This document shows positions 5,852 through 5,911 of a stretch of DNA of 5,911 nucleotides, in pieces. The stretch lies in the NCBI GenBank assembly GCA_045636205.1, contig JAZTXE010000049.1, forward strand, positions 1 through 5,911, in the 5' to 3' direction. Position numbers and translations under genes: made by a program. Position 1 is the stretch's first letter, and each line of letters opens with the position of its first letter. Below the pieces are notes generated by a model. That model was not told where the DNA came from, did not search any database, and saw nothing but the letters and a program-made list of their open reading frames with translations. The DNA is from JAZRUF01 sp045636205. Its GTDB lineage: Bacteria; Bacillota; Clostridia; Oscillospirales; JAAYXM01.

Positions 5852-5911
5852 ATGAATAATTGGGATCAAAAACTCCAGGTGATACTTGAAGAGTATAATA
5901 TTGCCGGAATG
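5852..5911 (+). CDS. Start of a gene running off the window, possibly a beta-lactamase-family serine hydrolase
   Basis: An ATG at 5852 follows a strong ribosome site, GGGGGTGA at 5839-5846, with 5-nt spacing. The 20 visible codons read MNNWDQKLQVILEEYNIAGM and stay open to the window end. An amphipathic helix followed by 'EY-x-I/L-x-GM' is how many class C beta-lactamase-like serine hydrolases (penicillin-binding-protein-like) begin, usually going on to 'SVAV'. The catalytic SxxK motif would lie beyond the window, so the family is a guess; that a gene starts here is much safer. Confidence 0.65.
   Translation, partial: MNNWDQKLQVILEEYNIAGM

Overview
The window looks like chromosomal DNA of a low-to-moderate GC Gram-positive bacterium of the class Clostridia. 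The evidence is strong AGGAGG/GGGGGTGA-type ribosome binding sites, near-consensus sigma-A promoters, a secreted protein with YcdB/YcdC (PepSY-like) and S-layer homology repeats, a small Clostridia-type conserved unknown protein, and a tRNA-Gly/Arg/His/Gln/Lys cluster with every CCA end encoded. I cannot name a genus.

Layout. Bases 1-735 carry the end of an open frame that enters from outside the window. It looks like a fragment of a very large phage or mobile-element polyvalent protein: a conserved helical region, a charged coil, then a zincin metallopeptidase (HELGHH plus EGIAEY). It stops immediately after the second zinc motif, and a short dispersed-repeat-like sequence lies near its left end (23-45). 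Next come a conserved protein of unknown function (792-1358) and a 756-residue secreted cell-surface protein (1427-3697), both on the plus strand. A perfect 13-bp hairpin (3704-3732) separates the latter from a convergent minus-strand MATE-family multidrug/Na+ antiporter gene (3736-5109). That gene has its own extended -10 promoter (5177-5206). A divergent consensus promoter (5281-5309) drives five tRNA genes (5331-5798), closed by a strong intrinsic terminator. The last 60 bases start another gene, possibly a beta-lactamase-family serine hydrolase, which runs off the window.

How the parts fit. These are mostly independent transcription units. The surface protein and the transporter both act at the cell envelope, but nothing in the sequence ties them into one pathway. 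The unknown gene and the surface-protein gene lie in the same direction 68 bp apart and could share a transcript. I see no defence system, CRISPR array, toxin-antitoxin pair, complete mobile element or evident new system. The least ordinary parts are the mosaic phage-derived fragment at the left edge, the duplicated A-B/A-B module layout of the surface protein, and a mismatch in the tRNA-Lys acceptor stem.
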